From the NCBI GenBank assembly GCA_963556495.2, contig OY747703.1, positions 25,563,796 to 25,627,795 on the forward strand: a stretch of DNA of 64,000 nt, written 5' to 3'. Numbering within the stretch: the stretch's first letter is position 1; the number at the start of each line of letters is the position of its first letter. The notes below the pieces were generated by a model. That model had not been told where the DNA came from. It saw nothing but the letters and a program-made list of their open reading frames with translations, and did no database searches. This document shows, in pieces, positions 22,747 to 34,599 of this stretch. The translations under genes and the position numbers were made by a program. The DNA is from Valencia hispanica (Eukaryota > Chordata > Actinopteri > Cyprinodontiformes > Valenciidae).

Positions 22747-23071
22747 TGTCATGCTGCCCTGTTCACACCCTCTCCTCATCTTCGTCCTCACCTGTGTCTC
22801 CAATCATCCACACCTGATCCTCCTTAACTCTTGCCCTTTATAACCCGTCACTTCCCCTCACTCAGCGCCGGATCATTATTGACTATTGTCTGTGTCTCCA
22901 GGGTGTGTAGACCTGCTGTTATCCATTCCTGCTCGTCTGATGCTCTGTCTCTCCATTCCTGCCTTCACCATCATCATCGTCATCATCTACACCTCAACCA
23001 GCAGCACTCCAATAAATATCCTTGCATTCACCAGCGACTACGTTTGGGTCTTTGCTGCACACCTCCTGACA
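22747..23071 (+). mobile_element. Solo LTR, 325 bp, TSD GTGAT
   Basis: TGTCATGCTG...CTCCTGACA is bounded by GTGAT at 22742-22746 and 23072-23076. A TATAA box (ctttataacc, near 22840) and AATAAA near 23011 are correctly spaced for a plus-strand LTR promoter and polyadenylation site. It lies 24 bases downstream of the MITE. The small frames inside it are not genes. Confidence 0.85.
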
Positions 23072-23076
23072 GTGAT

Positions 23077-25630
23077 TACTGAAAGCCTGGTGAAGGTCAT
23101 ATAAAAATTAGTTAGACTCTTGGTTCAAGTAAAGTAACATAATGCACAGGATCAAGATGGGATTGAGAGGATAGAGGAAGTTGTCTGTAAGTATTATAGA
23201 ACCTAACCCTGGCACAAACATGAAGAACGTGTAATCAAACCAGAAATCTAACATTATTCATTCTTTCTTCATTGCTTTAGTATTCATGCTTCATATTTAG
23301 CAGTTTTGAAATATAAAGCAGTTTCCAAAATTTATCACCGTCTAAATTCGGCAACTATTTCACAGCTTGCAAAGCCTAATCGAATATTTGCTCAGACATG
23401 GAAAAGGAAGATAAATTAATTGAGATTTGTTTGGAACAGCTCATTAGACAGAGCTTGACAGTTTTATTGTTGACAGATATATTATCTCATAAAGACATAA
23501 CTCCATTTTAAATAGCTGCTTCAGCTTAGTTGTTTAATTTGTCAGATGTTCCATGTATGAGGTCAAAGAGAGACAACAAGCCAGTGTTACTGTCATACTC
23601 AAGCAGCTCTAGAGGGGTTACAGCTGTCAGCAAAGAAGAAGACTTTTCCGTTCAGCTGGTTTTTCTTTTCAAACTGCTTTTCCTTCCAAACATTTTTTTG
23701 TTTTACCTGCAGTAAAATTCTAATAGGATTTATGAACATGAGTGAGAGCTTCATTGATCCCAAATGAAAAGCAACAAGAGAACGGTCTTTATTATTAGAA
23801 GAATTTGTTTTTCTTTTCTCTTTTTGTTCTGTTAAAATTCAGTGCTGCCATACAATTTTTGTATTTTCTTTTGAATTTAACTTTTAATCATTTATATTCT
23901 TTTTTCTTTTCTTTTTTTTTTACAAAATGTACAAGTGAAACAGAAAAATCATATGATTTATGAAGTGCTTAGCTGAACCCCATGAACAGATGGGGTAAAA
24001 AGGTCAGAGAGACTGGGACACATTAGATGAGAACAGCAGGAACGTATATTACAACTTTATTACAACTTCCTGCTGCTGTGATTTGACAAAATGCTTACAG
24101 CATCTTTTTATTTCATTGGAAAATTTCACTCCAGCTTCTCTAATCCTCAAATGCTTCTTACTCAAAGATTTATGTCAAAGCGTTTATGAAACACATAAAT
24201 AAGACATTATTACATTAACAGTATACAGCTGTGCAAACTACTAGGAAACATTTTTCATGTTGTAGTGAGTGCACGACCAAACAATCTGGTCTGTTGCAAA
24301 GGTTAGAGTCTTTGTCAGCAGCAAAGGTCACATCTCCGGAGAAATGTTTTGCAGCTATAGACGGAATGACCCATACCTCTTCAGGGATATGTAATCGTGA
24401 CTCACGACTCTGTGTGGAAGCTGGCCATGCTGCATGTTAATGCAAAGGCCTCATTCTCTTCACCCTTACTGACACTCTGATTCAGCAAGACCTTTGGACT
24501 CTGTGTGGGATGATGCTGTCAAATTTGCACAAGAAGGTTTTCCATTTGCTTAACTGAAATGAACTTGAACTTAAAGCTGCAAGCTTTGATTTGACATGCA
24601 CCTGGCTTCATTATTATATTTTTCTTAATGGAGCGACTGATATGAATAAATTCACTCTGACTTTAAACTAAATTTTCTGTTAATGAAAGGAAAATTACAG
24701 GCACTGAAATTCAGTAAAAGCAGTGCAAACTAGTAATTACTATTTCTTTAAAAGTACAAATCAAATTCCAGTCAATAACATTTGAAAAGTAGCAGAATTT
24801 GATTTGATAGTTGGAGCATAACAAAATGTAAATAGTTTGAATTAAAGAGTGATACCACTCTGTTATAATGCATTTCCTCTAGACAAAGAAAAATGTATAT
24901 AGTTGTGGTGAATACAGTTTGTTTTTCTAAAGGAATGAGCATTAAGACTCACAGAAGGTTAACTATCTTGACTTTTAGATATGATTCATGCTCTGCTGGG
25001 ATAAGAGCCTACATGCAACAGAGCAGAGTCATCCTTGGAGTTGGAAACACCTGCAGCACACAGATTTGTACGTATTTAGGTCCATTTTATTTTTTTTAAT
25101 ATAATATGCTTCTTTGAAGTTACATTTGCATTTTTCAGATTTTTTTAAATGTTTATTTTTGATTCTGTTTTTTCATATACCACGGGGGTTCTATAAATTT
25201 TTCTGAAAGAAATTGCCTGCTGGTCTCTACAGATGCAAATCAGACAAAATCAGATGTCTAGTCTGAAGAATTTTAACTTTGTTGCTTAGGTGTGATTTGA
25301 GTCAGTCAACTGCAGTTGCCATCTGCCTGTTGTTGGTTAGAACATTCAGCCGCAGCAGATTAACTGCTTGATGTGTTCAAAATAACAAAACATTTAGTTT
25401 AGTTTATATATTTGCAGGTATATCTAAAAAAATGTAACAGTGAAAAATGCTATATTTTTCTCTATTATATGGTATTATATTGTTTCATTAAACATAGTGG
25501 AAAATACTTCACGCCTTTATTTCTTGTCATTGATGATTTTGGCTCACAGAATGAAAACCCAAAATTCAGTATCTCAGAAAATCTGAATATTCTGATAATT
25601 AAAAAATGATATTTTAAACTGAAATGTCAG
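23077..25630. other. Intergenic AT-rich DNA
   Basis: No reading frame above 83 codons, no recognisable protein motif, and no clear repeat boundary on either strand. Confidence 0.55.
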
Positions 25631-25758
25631 GCTTCTGAAAAGTATTTTGATTTCCATGCACTCAACACCTTGGTTGGGGCTCCTTTTCCATGAGTTACTG
25701 CATCAATATGGCATGAAAGAGATGAGCCTCTACTGAGGTGTATTGGAAGCCAGGATAA

Positions 25759-26269
25759 GCTTGGTTTATACTTCTGCGTCGCGTCAGTCGCGTAGGTTAC
25801 GCCGTAACCGCCGTACCCACTGCTGTGTTTATACTTCTGCGTAGGGCTGAAAGCATTGCTGTTTCATTTCCAGACCTGCTGGTATCGGTCGGCAAACTCC
25901 ACAGGGCGGACTTTTTCTGATGGTTTGCTTATGTTTGCTTCAATTCCGGCAAGTATTTCCTGTTTTAGAACAACAAAGGCGGCCGACTTGGTGCAGTGTC
26001 TCAACGAGATTGTAGAAGCAGACGAACAAATTATCCTTCTTTTGAACACTTTGCAACGCAAGCAAATGAGAAAACGGAGACGTAGAAGATGGTACGTGCG
26101 TACGTAATCTCACGGACCAATCCCAAGGGAGTACTTCTCTGCGTCGCGTCGCCAGGCTGCACGTCAGGTCCAAGGAGGTGCACGTCAAGCCTCTGCGGAC
26201 TTACGCAGAGGCTACGGCGGTTACGGCGTACCCTACGCGAGGGACACGACGCAGAAGTATAAACCGGCC
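25759..26269. mobile_element. Harbinger MITE with long imperfect TIRs (about 511 bp)
   Basis: The left end (GCTTGGTTTATACTTCTGCG) and the inverse of the right end (GGCCGGTTTATACTTCTGCG) match and continue inward through the cgtaacc/gccgta block, giving arms of more than 50 bases with small gaps. The element is CpG-rich compared with its surroundings. No unambiguous 3-base duplication could be fixed because the extreme bases differ. A transposase-like N-terminal fragment lies in the middle. Confidence 0.72.
25925..26107 (+). pseudogene. Remnant of a HARBI1-like N-terminus inside the MITE
   Basis: The frame ending at TAA 26105-26107 encodes a leucine-rich helix followed by K-R-R-R-R-R-W-Y-V-R, close to the RRRRWW-VRP motif near the N-terminus of many fish Harbinger transposases. 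Nothing of the DDE core follows. This suggests the MITE came from an autonomous element by internal deletion. The call rests on one short motif. Confidence 0.45.
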
Positions 26270-26650
26270 TTTACTTTGAAAGTGGCCTTCAGGTCATCTG
26301 CATTGCTAGGTCTGGTATCTCTCATCCTACGCTTGACAATAGTCCATAGATTCTCTGTTTACGTTGGGCCAGTTTCCTGACAAATCAAGCACAGTAACCC
26401 TACAGTCATTGACCCAGCTTTTGTTACCTTTGGCATTGTGGGCTGGTGGCAAGTCCTGCTGGAAAATGAAGTCCACATCTCCATAAACCTTGTCAGCAGA
26501 AGGAAGTATGAAGTGTTCTAAAATGTCCTGGTAGATGGATGTCTTGACTGTGGACTTAAGAAGACACAGTGGACCCACTCCAGCATATTACATGTCACCC
26601 TAAATCATCACTGTGGAACCTTCACACTAGACTTCAACCAACTTGGATTC

Positions 26651-27379
26651 TGATGCTAAAGGCTAAAGCTATTAGCCACTTGAAAATTGTTTAACTGTCA
26701 AGAAAACACACAAACCTAATATGTGAATGGTTAACATCCCATATGTATCTTATCTTCCCCTAGTTTATTCTTGTATCACTTGTCACTTATCACTTGTACA
26801 CTAAATCCATAAATCCTGTTTTTGTTTTTTTACTGTTTTTTCCAGTGCTGCTGTTTAGGATTAGGGTTGAGTTAGTTCGGATTGTGAGGCGTTCATAAAC
26901 ACGTAAAATTGTGTAAAACATAAGGAGATGAAACAATCATTGGAGAAAAACGTTTATAGTGACAATTAATGATTTCACTGAACTGCCATTTTAGCTACAG
27001 AAAACCAAACTTTATAGAACCAGTTAAGAACTGATTCTAGCAGCAGCTCTGGATAGTCACTGACTCCACCTTGGGAAAAATGGAAAAAAAATAGAAAAAT
27101 CACAGACTGTATAAAATGCAACAAAGCCACATTGCTTCACTTCCTCCTGTCTCAATTAGTTTCATAATCGAGTCCGTCATCACATCAGCTGTAATGTTTT
27201 GTGGTGTCCTGTGTTATTAACCGAAATCACTCAATTAAACACTTCAAATGATATAAAGTGGAAAGTCACTCCTCCTCTGCTGATGCACACTCAAACTGAA
27301 ATCCCTGCAGTGCTCCAGTAAACACCAACAGAACATCAGACTGTGGGGTACAAACATAAGGATGACATATCTATCTGTG
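26651..27379. other. Intergenic DNA
   Basis: No coding or repeat structure recognised, apart from A/T-rich tracts. Confidence 0.5.
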
Positions 27380-27845
27380 AACTGTATTTTCAAGTGGGAT
27401 GGCCTTCCTTGTCCTCCAGGAGACTGAGCCACTTGTATACTTTTATTTATAAGGCCATGCTTGGTCAACTGCCTTCCTATATCTTGACCTAATTACACAA
27501 AAGAGGGCTGGCTCTTACTGTTTGCCTTCAAACAATCATTTATTGCTTGCAGTTCCACTTGCATGAACAGAACTGGGTAAAGGGCTTTTGTTCACTCTGC
27601 TCCTTCTACATGGAGCACGCAGCAAAAAGACTGGAAATTAACTGAACTTATTTCACTGAACGCTTTTAAATCCAGATTGAGAGAACTTGAGTCAACCTTT
27701 TTACATTGTAATTGTTTGTCATGATGTGTATGAATTTTGATTGTCCTTTGCAACTCCTTTGCTGCCTCTTGGCCAGGACTCCCTTGAAAAAGAGGTTCTT
27801 AATCTCAATGGGACTTTCCTGGTTAAATAAAAAATAAAAATGAGG
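27380..27845 (+). mobile_element. LINE 3' end relic
   Basis: Plus-strand fragments such as LNAFKSRLRELESTF near 27655 and the noncoding tail (gaaaaagaggttcttaat ... ggttaaataaa) are those of a fish LINE ORF2 C-terminus and 3' UTR. The tail ends in an A-rich AAATAAAAAATAAAA stretch at about 27825-27841. No intact frame. Confidence 0.6.
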
Positions 27846-29361
27846 CAAAAACCAAACACAAGGAGCACAAACACAATAAGATGCATTGAGGTAGTAGATG
27901 GGGAGAACGACCATAAAGCCTTGTTGGAATTTATTGTTGCAGCGAGGCCCGGAAATGTGTTAGCAGTCCCATAACAAATGGCTGGACCCTGGATGTGACA
28001 CAGTGCTCCGGCTGATTGAGCTGTGATCACTCAGCGGACCGCTGCAGCTGGTCTAGCTGCACTAAGCATGGCAGATGACATCTAGACGCCACTATAAATT
28101 TACACCCACAGTTAGGAGCCTCCACACCCCACCGCCAATCTTCCAGTGTGTTTTAGTATTCTTCATGCTTCTGGTCTGCAGCTTTAGTTTTCTCATCTGT
28201 TCCTGTGCATTTGTGTCTGTCTCCATTTAAGCGGACACCTTCAACTCCGTTCTTTTTCTTTTTTTCCTCAATGTGCCTACTAATGGCTGCCCGTTTTCTT
28301 CCTTATTCAGAACAAATTTTTCTGCACTCACCGTACATAACTCTTAAGGTCAGATGATATTTACTTCATCCACGTTGGACTGCACTGAGTTAATAATCAT
28401 CTAGTACACCTCAGGTTTCAGACACTCATATTAGCCTGAAATACAGCAATCAATTTTTACCGCACAACCAAGTGTTCTGGCATACAACTGTCTTTCTGAC
28501 TATGGTTCTTAGTATCATGATCTGTAGAAGCCCTTTGATCTTTTTCTGTTTAATTAGATTTGGTCCTTATTCCTCTGTGTGTTTTACTTAATGGATTATT
28601 ATTTGTGCATTAGAGTTGGGTTTCTTAGTTTAGTGTTCCTTTCTGTTTACAGTTTCTATTGGTTTTAGATTTTTCCATTTTAATCTAATGGTTTCCTTGT
28701 GTCTCAGCTTTGTTTATTTCTCACTTCTTCAGCCGGCCAGTATGCTTTCTGTCCTAGCTTCTTCTTTTGGCAGTTAATGGCAATTGACAAAACAACTACC
28801 AAGTTCTTTACCGCCACCTACTGGTAAGGGGTGTGGATCAGGATTAAACTTTTTTCTACTTCAATACAGATTTTGAAAAAAAACTATATATTAAGATCTA
28901 TAAAACATACATTTTCCTTATCAATCTCCTATTTTGTTCTGCCTGTTTTCTCCCCCTTCATGTTTCTTTGTCACTTCCACCTCTACCTCAGTATTTAAGA
29001 TGCTCATTATTTTTCATTCACTGCTGGATTATTCCATTCACCCTTCTAGTCTCCTGGTTCTCCACTTCTCCCTTCTTTTCTTGTTTGTTCGGTTCCTTGT
29101 CCTGATCCTATCGTGCCAGCTTGTAAGTTTTATGTTAATCATTAAAAAGCTTCCCGAGCCCCTGCTTGCACTTTGTTCCGGTCTCAAACTCATATTTCAT
29201 GATACTTAGAGTAATTACACATTCAGTCCCAGAGCAAAGAAAAATATGCAAGACTTGGTTGGGCAATATTTTCAGGAAACTCAAAATTTCCAGTTCACAA
29301 CATTGTTAAAATCTTGTCATCAGTTAATTCATTTTTCTACATTCTACCCATTGTAATGGTT
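27846..29361. other. Intergenic DNA
   Basis: AT-rich and partly pyrimidine-rich, with no recognisable gene, repeat boundary or structured RNA. Confidence 0.5.
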
Positions 29362-29690
29362 TAATAAAAATAATAATGGCTTGTATTTATATAGTGCTTT
29401 TCAAGACCCTCAAAGCGCTTTACAACTATTTGTTCTCTATTATTCTCTCACATTCACACACTGGTGGAAACAAGCAATGATTACAGCCACAGCTGCCATG
29501 GGGCAGACTGACAGAAGTGAGGCTGTCACGCCATTGGCCCCTCTGGCCAACACCAGTAGGTGGGTAGGTGAAGTGTCTTGCCTAAGGACACAACGACATG
29601 TAAGACGTGGAAGCAGGAACCGAACCCACAACTTCTGGGTAGCAGGCCGACAGCCACCCCTGTCAATGGTTTACCATTGTTAGGCACTCC
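29362..29690 (-). mobile_element. tRNA-type SINE (minus strand)
   Basis: On the minus strand the body contains a B-box-like GGTTCGGTTCC near 29623, a conserved cacttc/ggacac middle, and a tail rich in AAAGCGCTTTG and TATATAAATACAAGCC. The tail matches those of the plus-strand elements at 30545-30755 and 40655-40935, so all three belong to one tail family. The frame at 29381-29683 is a by-product. Confidence 0.65.
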
Positions 29691-30084
29691 AAGGAAGCAG
29701 TCATATACATTATTAGCCAGTTCTGTCACAACAACATGGTAACTGAAGAACTACACCCTTTATTTAGTTCAAAAGGTTTAAATGTCAAAGCAAGTGATGT
29801 GCCCATATATGTTGCAGGTCCTGAAGCAAGAATGTTGAACTCACATCTTGTTTTACGTCATTATTCTGTTCTTAATGTTCAGAGAAACAGCCTTGTGCAA
29901 CATTAAGTTTATGTATTTTTCTTTTTCCAAGTAAAACAACTACCGGGTTTTCTAACCACTGTGGATTTTTTTCTTTTACATCAGCACCCTTTCTTTCTAT
30001 ATCTTTTTATTCCCAATAAAGATTCAGTTTTCAGACTAATGGAAAAGCCACCTCTAAACCTTCATAGAGAAAAAAAAAAAAATT

Positions 30085-30098
30085 ATAGATAGATAGAT
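30085..30098. repeat. Short (GATA)n tract
   Basis: Three and a half GATA units following an A-rich run. Confidence 0.8.
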
Positions 30099-30544
30099 AT
30101 TTGTATCTCAGCATCAAAATAAATTGTCACCAACATAGTCTCCAATCCAATTTTTTTACATATCCTGAACTTATGTTTGTTTGGCTCCCAGTAGGTAAAG
30201 ACATAAATATAGAGAATCATCTGTCATCCAGGTTCTGTCACAGAAAGCTCCAGAGGCAGCAGCAGTCCCCTTGCCCTCCCCAGTCTGTCTTCCTCTTGTT
30301 TTATTTGTGTAATATGTGTTTTGGCATTGGTCCAAAGCTGAGCAGTGCAGCAATAACAAGATTATGAGAGAGACCAGACTTCATCACCTGTCTGATGCAA
30401 TGCCAGGGGAGGTGAAATTGATGTGATGATATATGGCTTCACATGACATGAAAAATATGGCTGTATTTTAGAGGGATTTTTGATCCAGTATATTAGAGAT
30501 TGATGCAAATTGTTTAGTTTTCCTTAGGTTTCTTTTTCTGCAAC

Positions 30545-30755
30545 ACAGTTAGCCATGGGGCAACTATGGCGCTAATGGTGATGCCTGTGTCTGGCATCCT
30601 CACCTCCGTCAGTGTGCCCCAGGCCAGCTGTGACTACAATGTAGTAGCTTGCCACCATCAGCGTGTGAATGGGTAAATGACTAAATGTAGTGTAAAGCAC
30701 TTTGTGGTCCTCTGACTGAAAAAGCACTATACAAATAAAGACCATTTATTTTACT
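30545..30755 (+). mobile_element. SINE 3' portion
   Basis: The block with gccagctgtgactacaatgtagtagcttgccaccatca and the tail gtaaagcactttgtgg ... gcactatacaaataaagaccattta matches the 3' part of the SINE at 40655-40935. The tRNA-like head is missing or unrecognisable. Confidence 0.62.
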
Positions 30756-30884
30756 TGTATGCATTGACTAATCACTTCCTGAAATATAACTTTAAACATC
30801 TTACATTTTCTGCTTTGTGTTTTAACCCGAGTCTTTCTTTCTTGTCTCACTTAATTTTCTTCTTCCTCTCAAGTGTCAAGAATC

Positions 30885-31950
30885 TGTCGTAAACAGAGTC
30901 TGTTAAGGCTGTCAAGATTAACACGTTAACACAGGTCAAATAATTTCTAAAACTAACGCGATTAATTGTTTAACGCCCTGTTTATCCTACAATTCAACCC
31001 TCACTCCTCTCAGTGCTTGCTCGTCACGTAAACAGCATGGCATGGTTCCATATGAACGTCTCTTCTCAGTCGCGACTATAGGGATTATCGGTTTATATCA
31101 CTCTCTTCTCTGCTGTGCATGTAGTCTGCAGAAAGATTATGTTTTGTGCTGTTGGTGGCTTTGATCAAAACAACAAATGTGGTTTCCATCGACTCACCCC
31201 TTTCAAGGCAAACAACAGATGTCTTTAGTTGCCATAGGTCAGAAGAAGTGATTGGAACAAACAGATGCCTAAAAATCCAACAATCTACAGCGGTAACTTC
31301 ACATCAGGTAAGCGTGGGCTAACAAACAAGCTAACCAACACTGCAGCTACAAGATAACCGCAAATAACATTGGGAACCAGGGAGTAATGTAAAGGTTCTG
31401 TGTCAAACCATTTGCGCACGCATCGCGGTGTTGATAAACAAATAATCTATTGTTCAAAAGAATTCAATTCAAAAACACTTTATTGATCCCAGAGAGAAAT
31501 TAAATCTTGTTGCTCATACTATTCAGTTACTCAAGGAGTTGTTGTAGATCCTCATGGCTGTGACAAGAAGGATCTTCTGTAGCAGTCTGTGTTGCAGCGA
31601 AACTGAGAAGCCTCTGACTGAAGATACTCTGTTGTAGGATATTCCGATGAAGAGGATGGTCAGGGTGCTCAGGGTTGTCCAAAACTAATAAGAAATGGTC
31701 AGCTTTACATTCAGAAACTGTTAACCAGTTAGTGTGCCTTAGCAACTGGCTAAAAAATGAATAGGTTAAAAGGGCCATGTGTAAATGTGATTGTGGAAAG
31801 TTCCATGCATCTCTCCTGTACTTCCTTTTAAAAAAAAAAAAAAAAAACGCAAAAGCTTCCGGTTTTGTCCTTTATTTACACTGAAAATTGTGCTTTCTCA
31901 GTCATATTTAGGAATATTAATTAATCGTGATTAATTCAGGGCTACCCTGA
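30885..31950. mobile_element. Possible non-autonomous DNA transposon with internal LINE end
   Basis: The outer parts carry inverted-looking TTAACGCGATTAA-type sequence: ggctgtcaagattaacacg near 30906 and tcgtgattaattcagggct near 31925. This suggests hAT-type ends, but the ends are degraded and no 8-base duplication could be confirmed. A separate LINE 3' end sits inside at 31443-31780. Confidence 0.35.
31443..31780 (-). mobile_element. LINE 3' end (minus strand)
   Basis: Read on the minus strand it ends with tctctctgggatcaataaagtg and an AATTGAATTC-rich tail, the form of a fish LINE or LINE-derived SINE 3' end with AATAAA. The 83-codon frame at 31778-31527 shows no domain. Confidence 0.5.
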
Positions 31951-32459
31951 AGTGCACAAATGATTACAGTAAACGGTTGTCTAAGTTGAAGGATGCCAAA
32001 AAAAGAAAAGTTGGGTTTCTTTTAAGTATGTAAACATTATATAATGAAAAAACCAAAAAAAACATGAACTTAAGAGGTGCAAATTCAAAAGTTCAGAATG
32101 ACGGTATTTTGGAGCTGCTTGTTACCTTATTTCGGTATATTTCCACTCAACAGAAATTGAACAATAAACCCAAACTGTACTCTCAGGCCTCCGTCCTCTT
32201 AACAGTCATTTGTGTATGCATCTTATTGATTTAAACCCTGCATTCTGAGCATCCATATACAAAATTAAATACAGGAATAAATAATAAAAGTAGAGCAAAT
32301 TAAAAAGTAGCAAAAATACTGTAATATATAATGTTACAGTATTATATAATATTCTAGAATTGCGCTGCTCTGGGTGGCTGCATGTTGGAGTACCTCTGTT
32401 GGCCAAATATTGAGTTTTGTTTTTTCGGACATTGGTTCTTCCGTTTTCTTGAGGAAGAG

Positions 32460-34262
32460 ATCACTAGCTAACAAGATGGATGTATTCCAAGCCCTTACAA
32501 GGACTCAGCAAGAGTATCGGGAATGCAGTGTTAACTGTTTCACTGAGACGTGCCTGCAGGACCATATCCCTGACTCCAACATCTCTCTGCCAGGCTTCCT
32601 GACTATATGATCAGACAGATCTGAAGACAAACAGGAAAAGTAAAGGAGGTGGAGTAGCAGTGCTTGTCAACAACCGATTGTGTCATCCAGGACATGTTAC
32701 TGTGAAGTGTTGTCTCTGAAGCCCAGATGTTGAATTCTTGGCAATAAGTTTTCATCCATATATACCAAGAGAGTTCACCAGTGTTATTTTGGCAGTCGTT
32801 TACATTTCACCTTCAGCCATTGCTGACCATGCATGTGATGTCATCAGTTCTGTTGTCGTTAAGCTACAGACCCAGCACCCCAATGCATTTGTGGCAATAT
32901 CTGGTGATTTTAATCATGCCTCACTCTCTACTACACTTCCAACATTTCAACAGTTTGTAAACTGCTCCACAAGAGAAACAAGACCTTGGATTCGTTTTAT
33001 GCTAGTGTAAAGGATGCATACATGTCCAAACCAAGACCTCCTCTGGGACAATCAGATCACAATCGTGTTTTTGAAGAAGCACTGTAGGGTTGTTTTGAGA
33101 CTACAAACTGGATGACTTTTTGCCAAGCACATGCCATGACTGAGTGTATGACTGACTATATAAACTTCTGTGTGGACAACAGCATCCCCACCAGAACAGT
33201 GAGACACTTCCTTAATAACAAACCCTGGATCACCAATGACTTGAAGGAACTGCTAAACAAGAAAAAAAAAAAGAAAAAAAAAGTCTTAAGGGAGGGAGAC
33301 AGGGAATTATTGAGGAGTATACAGAAGCAAGATCAGAGACAGCAAAGAGGCATACAGGAAGAAGCTGGAGAACAAACTGCAGGGGAACAATATCAGAGAT
33401 GTTTGGTCAGGAATGAAAAAAAAAATCACAGGCTTTAAGCACAAGAAGGAATGGTTAGATGGTAGTCTGGACAGAGCCAATGAACTGAACGCATTCTCCA
33501 ACAGGTACAGTTCAGGAACAAGCTCAGCATCCTCCTCTCTTGTCCCTAGCCAAACAGACATCCCACCCTCCTCTGACCCACAGTTTTCCTGTCACACCTC
33601 AAACGTTTTATCCTTCACCTCAATCATGGGCTATTCTGCTTCCACAAGTTTGTCTTTAACCAAGTCAGTAAATGATGCTACCCCCTTTGCCTCCCCTTTC
33701 CACTCGTCTGTCTCCAAGAGTCAAGAAGAGGCAGCTGGAGAAACTGAACCGGAAAAAGGCTGCAGGTCCAGATGGTATCAGCCCCAGAGTCCTGAAGGCC
33801 TGTGCAGAGCAGCTCTCTGGGATTTTGCAGCACCTCCTTAGCCTAACTTGGGAGAAGGTTCCAGTGTTGTGGAAGGTATCCTGCCTTGTTCCAGTACCAA
33901 AGAGAACTCACCCATCATTCATCAACGACTATAGACCTATTGCCCTGATATCCCACATCATGAAGGTCCTGGAGAGACTCCTGTTGGCCCCCCTGAAAAA
34001 GGAAATATAAACATATCAGGACCCGCTGTGGTTTGCTTATCGCTGTAGAGTTGGAGATGCCATCATCCACCTGCTTCAACCAACCCACTGTTATCTGGAC
34101 AAAGCAGGCAGCACTGTGAGGATCATGTTCTTTGATTTCTCCAGTGCATTTAACACAATTCAGCCTGATTTGCTTTGTCAGAAACTCCTGAAGACACAGG
34201 TGGAGCCCTCAACAATTGCCTGGATCAACGACTACCTGACAAACAGACCAGAGTTTGAGAGA
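32460..34262 (+). pseudogene. LINE ORF2 relic: endonuclease plus first half of RT
   Basis: Plus-strand pieces in shifting frames follow ORF2 order. The AP-endonuclease domain shows FTETCLQDHIPD near 32545, ILAVVYISPSA near 32793 and AISGDFNHASL near 32895, with SDHN near 33052. The linker follows (33112-33438) with a lysine run from an A-rich tract at 33260-33280. The RT start (33672-34010) has KKAAGPDGISPRVLKACAEQLSG and NDYRPIALISHIMKVLERLL, then FFDFSSAFNTIQ near 34131. At least six stops or frameshifts break it, and the catalytic SDD box is missing because the copy ends at about 34262. The missing half is of the type found at 3597-4325. Confidence 0.75.
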
Positions 34263-34599
34263 TATTTGAATGAAAATTAAACCTGAATAAGCTGAGAATG
34301 AACATCGTGCCATCACATCAACCAGATGAATACAAGCAACTTCTTTTCACAGTAACAAAAATCACTGACTGTGGCACCAGTAATTATATATATTTTTAAA
34401 AAATTAAACAATCACACTTGAAATACAAACAATCATCTGCTGGTGCCTGAGCACACAGTCTCACAACTCGATGTATTGGAAGTCGAATCTGCGTTCTGTT
34501 GCCGAACTGGAGACTGACAAGCGCAAGTTCAGCCAAAGTTTTGAAATGAGGAAACATATCTCCAATTAAAGAGATCAGAGGTTGGAAAGACTCTCTGAA

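Larger units (their letters stand above)
25640..26650 (-). mobile_element. Second Tc1-like relic, split by a Harbinger MITE
   Basis: The minus strand at 26578-26327 encodes a Tc1 DDE segment: D-F-I-F-Q-Q-D-L-P-P-A-H followed by VTVLDLSGNWPNVN, decayed forms of the family's QQD..PAH and DWP...PDLNP boxes. Sequence on both sides of 25759-26269 (about 25640-25755 and 26270-26340) reads as one Tc1-type noncoding and coding stretch, so the MITE landed inside it. No TIRs found; dead. Confidence 0.7.
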
